Source of the DNA: Kamptonema formosum PCC 10802
GTDB lineage: Bacteria > Cyanobacteriota > Cyanobacteriia > Cyanobacteriales > Oscillatoriaceae
NCBI RefSeq assembly: GCF_000332335.1
Contig: NZ_KB235948.1
Span: forward strand, 888,718-952,717
Length of the DNA stretch: 64,000 bases
Direction of reading: 5' to 3'
Positions 17,963 through 26,909 of this stretch are shown here, one piece after another. Position numbers and translations under genes: made by a program. How positions within the stretch are numbered: position 1 is the first letter of the stretch; each line of letters opens with the position of its first letter. The notes beneath the pieces were generated by a model that was given only the letters and a program-made list of their open reading frames with translations, did not search any database and was not told the DNA's origin.

Positions 17963-18840
17963 ATATCCTGATCGCCGGCATCACCGGCCAACTGGGCCAA
18001 GAACTGCAGCGGGCCCTCGCCGGTGCCGGCCAGATTACCGGCTGCGCTCGGGACACGCTGGATTTGGCCCAGCCCGACACCATCCGCCGGGTGGTGCGCG
18101 AAGTCAAACCTGACCTGATTGTCAATGCCGGCGCTCACACCGCTGTGGACAGAGCTGAGAGCGAACCCGAACTGGCCACCGCCATCAATGCCACCGGCCC
18201 GGGCATCTTGGCTGAGGAAGCCCACAAGCTGGGTGCCACCCTGATTCACATCTCGACAGATTACGTATTTGATGGTATAATAAGTCGCCCCTACCTGGAA
18301 ACCGACCCGACGAATCCACTGGGGGTGTATGGGAAATCCAAACTTGCCGGTGAGGGGGCGATTCGGGCAGTTGGCGGGCACAGCATTATCCTGAGAACGG
18401 CGTGGGTTTATGGCGCATTTGGCAAGAGCAATTTCGTGAAAACCATGCTGCGTCTGGGTGCGGAACGCCAGGAACTTCGGGTGGTGGCAGACCAGGTGGG
18501 CAGCCCGACTTGGACGGGGGATCTGGCCGGTGCGATAGCCCAGCTGATTTCCCGGATCGGTCCAGAGATTGCCGGCACCTATCACTGCACCAACAGTGGC
18601 GTCGCCAGCTGGTACGACTTTGCTGTGGCCATTTTTGAAGAAGCCGGTGCGCTGGGCTTTCCGCTAAAGGTGGAGCGGGTGATTCCGATTAGCACCGCCG
18701 AGTACCCCACACCGGCCCGCCGGCCCGCCTATTCTGTGCTATCCTGTGCGAAAATAACTGCAGTTTTGGGAACCCATCTCCCCCACTGGCGCTCAGGACT
18801 CAGGAAAATGCTTGCAGAGCTAAAAGCGATTAGCTACTAG
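17959..18840 (+). CDS. rfbD: dTDP-4-dehydrorhamnose reductase
   Basis: RmlD uses NAD(P)H to reduce the 4-keto group, giving dTDP-L-rhamnose. 293 residues, standard length. The nucleotide-binding motif GITGQLGQELQ is at residues 7-17, VNAGAHTAVDRAE at about 55-67, DYVFDG at about 101, and the catalytic YGKSK near 128-132; RTAWVYG follows. The start is TTG 17959, overlapping the rfbC stop by 4 bases. Together with rfbC it indicates that the polysaccharide of this cluster contains rhamnose. Confidence 0.95.
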   Translation: MNILIAGITGQLGQELQRALAGAGQITGCARDTLDLAQPDTIRRVVREVKPDLIVNAGAHTAVDRAESEPELATAINATGPGILAEEAHKLGATLIHISTDYVFDGIISRPYLETDPTNPLGVYGKSKLAGEGAIRAVGGHSIILRTAWVYGAFGKSNFVKTMLRLGAERQELRVVADQVGSPTWTGDLAGAIAQLISRIGPEIAGTYHCTNSGVASWYDFAVAIFEEAGALGFPLKVERVIPISTAEYPTPARRPAYSVLSCAKITAVLGTHLPHWRSGLRKMLAELKAISY

Positions 18841-18895
18841 CAATTCCTATCTTTTAATCTGGCTGTCTCTTAAAAGCCGGCGGAGCCGACAGAAC

Positions 18896-18924
18896 GGCGT
18901 TCCCAGCCTCAGGCTGGGAACGAG
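18896..18924. repeat. Palindrome cgttcccagcct..aggctgggaacg
   Basis: A 12-bp near-perfect stem downstream of rfbD, which may end the rfbCD transcript although no T-run follows. The same palindrome family occurs at 22100-22128. Confidence 0.65.
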
Positions 18925-18970
18925 GTAATTGTTTCAATCCAAAATCCAAAATCTAAAATCCCAAATAGGT

Positions 18971-19897
18971 ATGACTGTGAGCGGCTACCGGGTGGCAGCA
19001 TATATCACGGCTTATGAAGAGCCAAAAGCTATTGAAACCTGTGTGGCTGCTATACAAAACCAGTCCATTTTGGTGGAAAATATTTTTATCGTCGATAACT
19101 CTCGCCGCCATCCCATCACTTGGCAAGACCGGGGAAAAATATGGGTTGAATATCGCCCCGAAAATATAGGAGTTTCAGGAGGGGTGAGGAGGGGACTGGA
19201 ATGGGCAATTGAAGGGGGATATGATTTTTTGTGGGCGTTTGACCAAGACAGCGTGCCCGCAGGAAATTGCCTAGAGAGGCTTTTGCAGACATATAAAAGT
19301 GAGTCTAAACCGGAGTGCCCGATTGGGATTGTGGGGCCGACAGCGATTGACCCCCGGACAAACTGGGTGATTGAGGGTTCTGTTTTCGAGCGCGACGCTT
19401 TCCTCCCCCGCCACCCGCCCAGCTCAACCGAGCCTTATGAATGTGACGCGCCGATTACCTCGGGCTCCCTAATCAGCTTAAAGGCGGCTAAAATGACTGC
19501 GCCGCCGAGGGATGATTTATTTATTGATGGGATTGATATGGATTACGGACTGCGCCTGAAGCTAAAGGGGTTTCGCAACCTGATAGTGCCGGATGCCATC
19601 CTGTACCATCAATTTGGCAATCCCATACAAGGGCGCTTTGGGAAGCGAGACATTTTTTTGCAAAAATACCCGCCACTGCGGCACTACTATATTTGCCGCA
19701 ACCACACCTATCTGGCACTTCATTACGCTCGGGGATGGCATCGCGCCAGCAGCATTTTGCGACGGCTAAAATATATGGCGCACACGATGATTTTGGTGGG
19801 GATGTACGATCCGGAACCCAAAAGTCTCAAGCTGTGGGCTTGCCTGCTCGGAACGTTTCATGGTATAGTGGGGAGGTTGGGCAAAGTTTGGCAGTAA
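18971..19897 (+). CDS. Family 2 glycosyltransferase (rhamnosyltransferase-like)
   Basis: About 308 residues from ATG 18971 (MTVSGYRVAAYITAYEEP). The frame opens further upstream, but that stretch is translated short tandem repeat (AAATCC units) and is not a credible coding start. The GT-A fold shows NIFIVDNS, NIGVSGGVRRGLEWA, the acidic DFLWAFDQDSVP and DGIDMDYGLRLKLKG with the catalytic base region. The GGV/DQD pattern is typical of GT2 rhamnosyltransferases such as RfbF/WbbL-type enzymes, and the neighbouring rfbC and rfbD supply dTDP-rhamnose, so transfer of rhamnose to a lipid-linked glycan is the best guess. Confidence 0.85.
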   Translation: MTVSGYRVAAYITAYEEPKAIETCVAAIQNQSILVENIFIVDNSRRHPITWQDRGKIWVEYRPENIGVSGGVRRGLEWAIEGGYDFLWAFDQDSVPAGNCLERLLQTYKSESKPECPIGIVGPTAIDPRTNWVIEGSVFERDAFLPRHPPSSTEPYECDAPITSGSLISLKAAKMTAPPRDDLFIDGIDMDYGLRLKLKGFRNLIVPDAILYHQFGNPIQGRFGKRDIFLQKYPPLRHYYICRNHTYLALHYARGWHRASSILRRLKYMAHTMILVGMYDPEPKSLKLWACLLGTFHGIVGRLGKVWQ

Positions 19898-19980
19898 AAA
19901 AGTCTGGCGGCGGTAGTGCGGGCACTGCCGGCGGTTGGAATTGAACAGCTAAGCGCTAACAGAGATCGAAGTAAGAGCCT

Positions 19981-21054
19981 ATGAAAGCCCTGATTCTGTC
20001 CGGCGGGAAAGGCACACGCCTGCGACCCCTGACCTATACGGGTGCCAAACAGCTGGTGCCGGTGGCGAACAAGCCAATCCTGTGGTATGGGATTGAAAGC
20101 ATTGTCGCTAGCGGGATACGGGACATTGGCATCATCATCAGTCCGGAAACCGGCTTTGAGGTGAAGGCCACAACCGGCAGCGGGGAGCGCTTCGGTGCTA
20201 ATATCACCTATATCTTGCAAGCGGAACCTGCCGGTCTGGCCCACGCCGTCAAAGTCGCCCAGCCCTTTTTGGGAGAGTCTCCGTTCATTATGTATTTGGG
20301 CGACAACATCATTGAGAGTGAGTTGCAGCCATTTTGGGAGCGTTTTAAGCAGCAGCAGCTGGACGGGCTAATTATGCTGCGGCGGGTGTCCAATCCCAGC
20401 GCCTTCGGGGTGGCCAAATTGGACGCCAGCGGTCGGGTGTTGCAGCTGGTGGAAAAACCTAAAGATCCTCCCTCGAATCTGGCACTGGTGGGGATTTATT
20501 TCTTTTCGAGGGCCATCCACGAGGCGATAGCCCAGATCCAGCCCTCTGCGCGCGGGGAACTGGAGATTACAGACGCAATTCAGCGCCTCATCGACGGGCA
20601 AAAAAAAGTAGAAGCCTGTACGCTAGAAGGTTGGTGGCTGGATACCGGGAAAAAAGATGACCTCCTGGAAGCCAACCGGATTATTCTGGATACGAGACTG
20701 ACGCCGGCAGTGGGGGGGGAAGTGGACGACCGGAGTCAAATCATTGGGCGGGTGGAAATCGGTGCCGGCACCCGAGTCATCAACAGCTCAATTCGAGGCC
20801 CGGTGATTATCGGCAGCGACTGCTATCTGGAAAACTGCTTTATTGGACCTTACAGCAGCATCGCCGATCGTGTTACCCTTGTCGAAGCTGACCTGGAGCA
20901 CAGCGTAATTTTGCAGGGCGCTAAAATTGCCGGTATTCACCAGCGGATTGTGGATAGCGTGATTGGGCGCAGGGCTCAGCTGGGTGTCGCTCTCCAGCGG
21001 CCAAAAGCGGTTCGTTTTATGATTGGCGATGACTGCCAAATTGAACTGGTGTGA
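19981..21054 (+). CDS. Glucose-1-phosphate thymidylyltransferase, long form with C-terminal left-handed beta-helix
   Basis: A 357-residue RmlA-type enzyme. The nucleotidyltransferase domain (1-240) has LSGGKGTRLRPLTYTGAKQL, KPILWYGIE, IMYLGDNIIE with the metal-binding Asp, and WWLDTGKKDDLLEAN. Residues about 245-350 form hexapeptide repeats of a left-handed beta-helix (VEIGAGTRVINSSIRGPVIIG). This long form differs from the roughly 290-residue RmlA of rhamnose synthesis and is common in cyanobacteria and actinobacteria. It probably activates glucose-1-phosphate as dTDP-glucose, with rfbC and rfbD downstream in the pathway, but another sugar-1-phosphate is possible. Its TGA overlaps the GTG start of the next glycosyltransferase. 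Confidence 0.88.
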   Translation: MKALILSGGKGTRLRPLTYTGAKQLVPVANKPILWYGIESIVASGIRDIGIIISPETGFEVKATTGSGERFGANITYILQAEPAGLAHAVKVAQPFLGESPFIMYLGDNIIESELQPFWERFKQQQLDGLIMLRRVSNPSAFGVAKLDASGRVLQLVEKPKDPPSNLALVGIYFFSRAIHEAIAQIQPSARGELEITDAIQRLIDGQKKVEACTLEGWWLDTGKKDDLLEANRIILDTRLTPAVGGEVDDRSQIIGRVEIGAGTRVINSSIRGPVIIGSDCYLENCFIGPYSSIADRVTLVEADLEHSVILQGAKIAGIHQRIVDSVIGRRAQLGVALQRPKAVRFMIGDDCQIELV

Positions 21055-21935
21055 TTTACTTTATTACTGTCAACTATTATTCCACTAACTTAATTTCTAA
21101 ATTAATCAGCTCAATCAAAAGAGATGGCGATATCTCTTACCGGATTATAATTGTAAATAATTCTTTTGAGGATTATTTCATTTATGATTTAAAGGATGAG
21201 CGGGTATCTATTATTAATGCAGAGGAGAACCTGGGGTATGGCAGAGCCTGCAATATCGGATTGAACTGGGTTTACGAGCGAGAGCCTGAGGCCACGGTCT
21301 GGATAATTAATCCAGATACCTGCTTGGAGGAAAATTCCCTAAAACAAGCTGCCCATTTTTTTGAGGATAACCCAGAGATTTCTGTTGTGGGCACCACAAT
21401 TTACGAGCCGAACGGTGAGGTTTGGTTTGCCGGTGGCGAATTTGTGCGGAAAAATGGTACTATCATTGGCACGGACCAGCGGCTGCCGGCATCACTGCCC
21501 TACATGAAGGCAGACTGGGTGTCGGGCTGCAGCATGCTGATTAACCTGAAACGCTTTCCTGATCGGTGCCCTCAGTTCGATGCAGATTACTTTCTGTACT
21601 ACGAGGACTTTGATTTTTGCCGGCGCTATGCCAGCCGGGGGCATATGATCGGAGTGACTCGTAAAATCGGGGTGATTCAGCAGCCCTCTTCAATGACCAA
21701 TCGCCACCTGGATTTAAAGCTGCAACACAGCATTTGCAGTTACCTCATCGCTCTCGAAAAACATACGAGTCGCTTCGTGCTATTATACCGGCTGGTGCTG
21801 ACTGTTTTCTCGGCGCTAGTGCCGGTACATACGAATCGCAAGGAGGCGATTAACAAACTCAAAGGGGTGTTCATGTATTGTAAGCGAGTCGTGCGCCGGC
21901 TTCAGCGCCGGTCCCGATCAATTTCTCGTTCTTGA
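21051..21935 (+). CDS. Family 2 glycosyltransferase, copy 1 of a tandem pair
   Basis: 294 residues from GTG 21051, which overlaps the preceding stop (GTGA). It begins IYFITVNYYSTNLISKLI, then IIIVNNS, NLGYGRACNIGLNW and WIINPDT (the GT2 acidic motif), VWFAGGEF, DADYFLYYEDFDFCRRY (catalytic base region), and a positively charged C-terminal tail. The gene at 22257 encodes a protein of the same build with long identical blocks (GLNWVY, WIINPDT, DYFLYYEDFDFC), so the two arose by tandem duplication. The N-terminal half of this gene is AT-richer than its neighbours. Donor and acceptor cannot be told from sequence. Confidence 0.87.
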   Translation: MIYFITVNYYSTNLISKLISSIKRDGDISYRIIIVNNSFEDYFIYDLKDERVSIINAEENLGYGRACNIGLNWVYEREPEATVWIINPDTCLEENSLKQAAHFFEDNPEISVVGTTIYEPNGEVWFAGGEFVRKNGTIIGTDQRLPASLPYMKADWVSGCSMLINLKRFPDRCPQFDADYFLYYEDFDFCRRYASRGHMIGVTRKIGVIQQPSSMTNRHLDLKLQHSICSYLIALEKHTSRFVLLYRLVLTVFSALVPVHTNRKEAINKLKGVFMYCKRVVRRLQRRSRSISRS

Positions 21936-22256
21936 TTCCTGCTGATATCAGGTGTTAGGTGGTTAGGTGTTAGGTGTTAGACTTAACAGCTGAAACCTAT
22001 TCCCCTCACCCTGTAGGCGCTATACAAAGTTGAGATAGATAAGCTGTTAGGCTAATAATGCTGCCTGTCTGCTCACAGGAGGCTCTGCCTCCAGGACGTC
22101 GTTCCCAGGCAGAGCCTGGGAACGAGGGATAGAGATGTAAAAATTACATAGAACCCCGGCTTTAAAATCCAAAAGCAAAAATCTAAAATCCCAAATTGGT
22201 GTTAGGTGTTATCCCGCCGTAACTGAGGACTGGCAAACTCTCTCAATGCTTCCCCT
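21936..22256. repeat. Spacer rich in short repeats and palindromes
   Basis: It contains GGTGTTAG units (21951-21980, again at 22199-22209), the palindromes GGAGGCTCTGCCTCC (about 22078-22092) and CGTTCCCAGGC..GCCTGGGAACG (22100-22126), and AAATCC-like units (22163-22197). No gene is supported. Confidence 0.75.
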
Positions 22257-23111
22257 GTGATTTATTTTCTCACCGTCAACTATTATTCAGCTGAGCTAAT
22301 TGCGAATTTATTAAAATCCATTCAAGCCGCCGGCCCAACCGCCTGCAAATTCCTAGTCGTTAATAACTCCCCAGACGACACGGGGATTAATGACTTAGAG
22401 AAAGACTCCGCGCTGATTTTGGATGCCGGCAGGAACTTAGGGTTTGGGGCAGCTTGCAACTTGGGACTCAACTGGGTTTACCGGCAAGATTCCCAGGCAG
22501 TTGTTTGGATTATTAACCCAGACACCCTGCTGCGGGAAGACTCCCTGCAGAAAGTTCCAGCATTTTTTGAGACTCACCCAGAACTTTCAATAGTGGGGAC
22601 GGCGGTCTTTACCCCGAACGGGAAGATTTGGTTTGCTGGGGGGAGATTTGTGCCAGAAACGGGGGCGATGATTGGCGAAGATAGGTTGAGTGACAGTCCG
22701 GCTGTTGCGTGGGTTCGCAGTGACTGGGTGACAGGTTGCAGCCTCTTAATAAACTTGATAAAATTTGACAGCTGCCCGCAGTTCGATACGGATTACTTTC
22801 TTTATTACGAAGACTTTGATTTTTGCCTGCGCTACGCGAAGCAGGGGCATTTAATTGGGGTGACTGGCCAAATGGGTGTGGTGCACTATCCTTCCTCGGT
22901 AGCCGGTCGAAATTTATTCAGCAAGTTTAAATACAGTACCTTCGGGTATTTACTGGCAATGGAAAGGTATGCTAGTAAGTTCGCCTTTATAATGAGATTC
23001 ATCCGCCTGATCGGTCACGCACTGCTGTTGCTGTGCGTGCGACCCCAAGTAGGGATTGGTAAACTGGCAGGCGTGGCAATCTATTTGAAGCGAGTCATCC
23101 GACGTTGTTGA
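22257..23111 (+). CDS. Family 2 glycosyltransferase, copy 2 of a tandem pair
   Basis: 284 residues from GTG 22257 (IYFLTVNYYSAELIANLL). The motifs are in the same order as in the 21051 gene: FLVVNNS, NLGFGAACNLGLNW, WIINPDT, IWFAGGRF, DTDYFLYYEDFDFCLRY and a basic tail with predicted helices. The divergence between copies is largest in the acceptor-side C-terminal third, suggesting different acceptors (inference). The stop overlaps the TTG start of the next gene. Confidence 0.87.
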   Translation: MIYFLTVNYYSAELIANLLKSIQAAGPTACKFLVVNNSPDDTGINDLEKDSALILDAGRNLGFGAACNLGLNWVYRQDSQAVVWIINPDTLLREDSLQKVPAFFETHPELSIVGTAVFTPNGKIWFAGGRFVPETGAMIGEDRLSDSPAVAWVRSDWVTGCSLLINLIKFDSCPQFDTDYFLYYEDFDFCLRYAKQGHLIGVTGQMGVVHYPSSVAGRNLFSKFKYSTFGYLLAMERYASKFAFIMRFIRLIGHALLLLCVRPQVGIGKLAGVAIYLKRVIRRC

Positions 23112-24178
23112 ATTCATTACTGATTAATCTGTCTTTTCTGATTCCTGAGCCGACTGGGCTGGCCACGTATGCCACCAATCTCTTCCCGCACCTTCAGGTT
23201 CTGAACCCGACGCTCTTGGTGGGCCAGCCAATTGCCAACTGCACTTGCTACCCAGTTCCGCCGCATTTAACCGCCGCTCAGGGAAGGCGAGGGCATATGG
23301 CCAGACTGATGTGGACTCAGCTGCAACTGCCTAAAATTTATCGCCAGCTGTCCTCCCGCCTGCTGTTCTCCCCAATCCCGGAAGCGCCAGTAATGTCTAG
23401 CTGCCGGTATGTCGTGACGGTGCATGACGTAATCCCGCTGCGCTTTCCCAGATGGCTGTCCCCCCTCACCCCTTACCACCGGTACTACCTTCCTAGGGTT
23501 TTAGCCGGTGCCGAGCATATCATCTGCGACTCAGTGGCGACAGCGCAGGATGTCACGGACTTTTTGCACATTCCAGCGAGCAAAGTAACGCCGGTTCTCT
23601 TGGCGCATGACGCCAGTCACTTTCGCTTTCTGGATTTGCCTGGGGGCAATTATTTCCTGTACATCGGACGCCAAGATCCCTATAAAAATCTCTACCGAGT
23701 GATTGAGGCATTCGCCGCTTTGCCCAACAGGTCGGATTTTGAGCTCTGGGTCGCAGGAACCGCCGACCGGCGCTACACGCCGCAGCTTGTGGCCCAAGCC
23801 GAAGAGCTGGGTGTGGGCAGGTTAGTGAAATTCCCAGGCTACGTTCCCTACGAAAAGCTGCCGGCGCTTCTCAATCAGGCTATCGCGCTGGTTTTCCCCA
23901 GTCTCTGGGAAGGATTTGGGCTGCCGGTGCTGGAAGCGATGGCCTGCGGGACGCCGGTGATTGCGTCGAACCGGTCATCGCTGCCAGAGGTTGCCGGTGA
24001 TGCCGCTATTTTAGTCGATCCCTACAGTGTGGGAGAAATTACCGAGGCGATGCAGGCAGTGGCCAGCAGTGCGGGATTGCGCTGCCGCCTGCGAGAACAG
24101 GGTCTGGCGAGAGCGAGTCGATTCAGCTGGGCAAAAACTGGCCAGAAAACGGCTGAAATCCTGCAACGATACCTTTAG
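23108..24178 (+). CDS. Family 4 (GT-B) glycosyltransferase
   Basis: About 356 residues. It starts at one of two adjacent TTG codons (23105 or 23108); the second overlaps the upstream stop as TTGA. The N-terminal half has the acceptor-binding [18 protein letters not shown] loop and [13 protein letters not shown]. The C-terminal half has [29 protein letters not shown] and [20 protein letters not shown], with the E-x7-E donor-binding motif typical of mannosyl-, glucosyl- and rhamnosyltransferases. It is the last gene of the rfbCD-linked cluster before an 800-base spacer. Confidence 0.9.
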   Translation: MNSLLINLSFLIPEPTGLATYATNLFPHLQVLNPTLLVGQPIANCTCYPVPPHLTAAQGRRGHMARLMWTQLQLPKIYRQLSSRLLFSPIPEAPVMSSCRYVVTVHDVIPLRFPRWLSPLTPYHRYYLPRVLAGAEHIICDSVATAQDVTDFLHIPASKVTPVLLAHDASHFRFLDLPGGNYFLYIGRQDPYKNLYRVIEAFAALPNRSDFELWVAGTADRRYTPQLVAQAEELGVGRLVKFPGYVPYEKLPALLNQAIALVFPSLWEGFGLPVLEAMACGTPVIASNRSSLPEVAGDAAILVDPYSVGEITEAMQAVASSAGLRCRLREQGLARASRFSWAKTGQKTAEILQRYL

Positions 24179-24469
24179 AGCCGTTTTTCGCCCCTGTGCC
24201 AGCCCGGGATCTTGTCTGTCCGGATTGCAGGGAAGCGCACCGTTAAGTGGGATTGTTCTGGGAAATGCTATCCGATACATTGTTGCTAACAACCTTTAAC
24301 AGTTGCCAACAAATACATAAGCTGAGAGATTCTCTCAACCAAGGTGTATCAACCAATGCCCACAGGAAAATCGCGCGATCGCAACAGCCCAGTTCATGAT
24401 ATTGGCCACCTTCTTTTAAGAAGAAGTCACTTGAACTCGCTTGAAGGCCACTCATCCCTAGGTTTCAGG
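24179..24469. other. Intergenic, no gene seen
   Basis: It holds a possible GCGCGATCGC-type HIP1 site near 24372-24381 and an AT-rich stretch (24270-24320) that could carry a promoter. No coding sequence is supported. Confidence 0.4.
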
Positions 24470-24770
24470 CTTTGTGGCAGTTTCCGGGACAGCCACTCGC
24501 CTTTGGTTCAATGGTCATGGTGACTGTCTTGAGCTTTTCAGCGCAGCCACCCGCCTTTGGTTTTCAGGTTCGGGTGACTGTCTTGAGTAAAGTATAGCAT
24601 AGATTGGAAGATGTTAGCAAATCACTTGCTGTGGCCAACCTCCACTTGGAGTGTGCGATCTCTGGAGCAAGCTACCCTTGTTCTAGAAGTCGGAGGCTTG
24701 TGAGCGACCCGCCAGGAGCTGACCCGCTCAAGCTCCAAGAAGGTTAAAGCCGGTGCTTTCAGGAGCAAGA
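24470..24770 (+). ncRNA. Candidate structured RNA with tandem hairpins (OMEGA/HEARO-like?)
   Basis: Two tandem 47-base units (24487-24533 and 24540-24586) both fold as a hairpin. They share CGCCTTTGGTT in the loop side and GTGACTGTCTTGAG at the 3' side, and the stem differs by compensating changes (CACT/GGTG against CACCC/GGGTG). After GAGTAAAG come more stems: CTCCACTTGGAG (24649-24660) and GGAGCT..AGCTCC (24715-24736). No reading frame spans it. The pattern reminds me of the HEARO/OMEGA guide RNAs of IscB/IsrB elements, from memory only. No IscB-like gene lies next to it, so if the match holds this is a stand-alone or decayed copy. The strand is inferred from stem polarity. Confidence 0.4.
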
Positions 24771-24840
24771 ACCAGTTGATTGCTAGATAGCCGCATCATA
24801 ATATAGCTGTTCTAAATGATCTGTGAAACCTCAGGGGGCC

Positions 24841-24874
24841 AAAAACCGGGTTTCTTTGGGAAACCCGGTTTCTA
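24841..24874. repeat. Dispersed palindrome (aaaccgggtttct family)
   Basis: AAACCGGGTTTC and GAAACCCGGTTTCT arms around TTTGG. It is the central palindrome of family A elements, here without recognisable terminal repeats. Confidence 0.7.
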
Positions 24875-24879
24875 CGCTT

Positions 24880-25032
24880 TCAGCAGTGCGAGATCGTCTG
24901 ATAAAAGAGAGCCAAGGCTTGGAAGTGCACTTCTTGGCGTTGGAGAAACAAATAAATATCGCTGGCAACCGGTGGTAAGATGGCACCGGCTTCCAGCTCT
25001 TTGAGCTTTTGTGTGAGGAGTGGATCAAACAT
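24880..25032 (-). CDS. Possible small protein, 50 residues, divergent from glmM
   Basis: A 50-codon frame starts at an ATG (25030-25032) that overlaps the glmM ATG on the other strand and ends at TGA 24880-24882. The product ([13 protein letters not shown] at the N-terminus, later [15 protein letters not shown]) has a natural-looking, amphipathic helical composition. The codons look like those of neighbouring genes. I know no family. It could be a real small gene, a fragment of a decayed gene, or chance; sharing its start with glmM argues for caution. Confidence 0.35.
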   Translation of the reverse strand: MFDPLLTQKLKELEAGAILPPVASDIYLFLQRQEVHFQALALFYQTISHC

Positions 25033-26518
25033 GGTACTAATACCTGCTCGGACTCAGGAACAAGGCCAGGTAAACCCGACCCTTTCTTTGGTAGAGGGTG
25101 CGGCACAGCCGGCAAACAGGACGAATATTAATCCAGCTTGGAACGCCATCGGGCTGCCAGCGACGCCCCTATTTGGCACAGACGGGATTCGCGGGCGCGT
25201 GGGAGATATCCTCAGCGCCCCCTTGGCGATGCAAGTTGGGTTCTGGGCGGGCCAGGTGCTGAAGGCGCAAGCCCCCAATCCGGGCCCGATTATTGTGGGG
25301 CAGGACTCTAGAAACTCCAGCGACATGCTGGCAATGGCCATAGGAGCCGGCCTGACTTCAGCTGGGCTGGAGGTTTGGAACTTGGGGCTGTGCCCAACTC
25401 CCTGCGTTGCCTATCTCACGAGTATTTCTGGGGCTGTCGGGGGCGTGATGATCTCGGCGTCCCACAATCCGCCAGAAGATAACGGGATTAAGTTTTTCGG
25501 GCCCGACGGCACCAAGCTGCCGGCGTCGCTGCAACAGCAGATTGAAGCGGGCTTGCGGGGGACAGGGAATTTCGCACCGGCACAGGGCAGGTGGGGGCAC
25601 CAGCACCACCGGCCTGAATTGGTGAGCGATTATGCGGATATTCTCTGGCGTCCCCTGCTGCCGCAGGTGGACCTGCGGGGGATGCGCGTCGTTCTGGACT
25701 TGGCTTGGGGAGCTGCAGTCTATCTGGCACCGGCGATATTCAGGGCAATGGGAGCAGAGACGATCTGCTTGCACGACCGGCCAGATGGGGACAGGATTAA
25801 TGTCGGCTGCGGCTCCACCCATCTCGATCCGCTGCGAGCTGCGGTCAGAGAACACGCCGCCGATCTGGGATTTGCCTTTGATGGCGATGCCGACCGGGTT
25901 TTGGCTGTGGATGGATCGGGCAGGACGGTGGATGGCGATTACATTCTCTACCTGTGGGGCAAGACGCTCAAAGAGTGCCAGCAACTGCCCGGCGACCTGA
26001 TTGTGGCCACCGTAATGGCCAACTTGGGGTTTGAGAGCGCTTGGAAACAGCTGGGTGGCCAGCTGGTGCGGACGCAGGTGGGCGACCAGTACGTGCAAGC
26101 GGAAATGCTGCGCACAGGGGGAATGCTGGGCGGGGAGCAATCTGGCCACATTCTCTGCCGGCACTACGGCATCACCGGCGATGGGCTGCTGACGGCGCTG
26201 CACTTGGCCTCACTGGTGCGGCAGGGCGGCGTCTCCCTGGCAGAACTGGTGGATGGCAGCTTCCAAACCTATCCCCAACTGCTGCGGAATGTGCGCGTGG
26301 AGGACCGGCAGCGCCGGCTTGACTGGAAAAATTGCTCGGAGCTGCAAGCGGCAATCGCCCGAGCTGAAGCCGATATGGGCGACCGGGGACGGATTTTGGT
26401 GCGAGCGTCTGGCACTGAACCGCTGATCCGCGTCATGGTGGAAGCCGCCAGCGCTGAACTGGCCAACTACTGGACAGAAAATCTCGTGCGAGCAGTTGAG
26501 CAATATATCGTGGCGTGA
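25031..26518 (+). CDS. glmM: Phosphoglucosamine mutase
   Basis: GlmM interconverts glucosamine-6-phosphate and glucosamine-1-phosphate on the way to UDP-GlcNAc for peptidoglycan and surface glycans. About 495 residues from ATG 25031, preceded by GAGGAG; the frame runs upstream to 24980 without a better start. After an N-terminal extension of about 42 residues, as in other cyanobacterial homologues, comes the family opening [13 protein letters not shown]. The phosphoserine loop is SASHNP (Ser144). The metal-binding loop is DGDADR (284-289), the sugar-binding loop GGEQSGHI, and the phosphate loop [15 protein letters not shown]. The specific SASHNP and GEQSGH loops favour GlmM over phosphoglucomutase. 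Confidence 0.93.
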   Translation: MVLIPARTQEQGQVNPTLSLVEGAAQPANRTNINPAWNAIGLPATPLFGTDGIRGRVGDILSAPLAMQVGFWAGQVLKAQAPNPGPIIVGQDSRNSSDMLAMAIGAGLTSAGLEVWNLGLCPTPCVAYLTSISGAVGGVMISASHNPPEDNGIKFFGPDGTKLPASLQQQIEAGLRGTGNFAPAQGRWGHQHHRPELVSDYADILWRPLLPQVDLRGMRVVLDLAWGAAVYLAPAIFRAMGAETICLHDRPDGDRINVGCGSTHLDPLRAAVREHAADLGFAFDGDADRVLAVDGSGRTVDGDYILYLWGKTLKECQQLPGDLIVATVMANLGFESAWKQLGGQLVRTQVGDQYVQAEMLRTGGMLGGEQSGHILCRHYGITGDGLLTALHLASLVRQGGVSLAELVDGSFQTYPQLLRNVRVEDRQRRLDWKNCSELQAAIARAEADMGDRGRILVRASGTEPLIRVMVEAASAELANYWTENLVRAVEQYIVA

Positions 26519-26909
26519 GTTTCGGATTTTCCGGCCACCTTTCCCGCCTGACATAGCGCATTTAATTTGCTATATTACTATCTATCCATCGGCTTACAAA
26601 TAAAGCTATTAGGTAGATAGAGATGATTTGTGAATTTGAGAGCAAGCAGATTAAAAGCATAAAGGGAGAAGCCGCCACAGAGGCAAGCTCCGTCTGGCAG
26701 CGGTGGGCTGACTGCAGGGCAGAGGCCAAGAGGACAAGAGAGATGGTGAGGAGAGGTGGGCCCACCAGAAACCGCGCCTGCGAGAAACCAGGTTTCTGAA
26801 AAAAACCTGGTTTCTTAATATTCGGTTCACTTTGTGCCGGCGCGACTTTCATGGTTTTCCATTTAAAATCGATGTGAGAGCGGCTCGCGGCTCGCTCAAA
26901 ACTTCTCTC
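26519..26909. other. Intergenic with dispersed palindrome
   Basis: No gene supported. It contains an AAACCAGGTTTCT palindrome (26784-26816) and the 19-mer AAGCAGATTAAAAGCATAA (26644-26662), which also occurs at 9371-9389. TTGCTATATTACT near 26567 could be part of a promoter. Confidence 0.5.

Noticed and set aside
18929..18970. Upstream TTG start for the GT2 gene
   Set aside because: The extra 14 codons are translated AAATCC tandem repeats; the family N-terminus fits ATG 18971.
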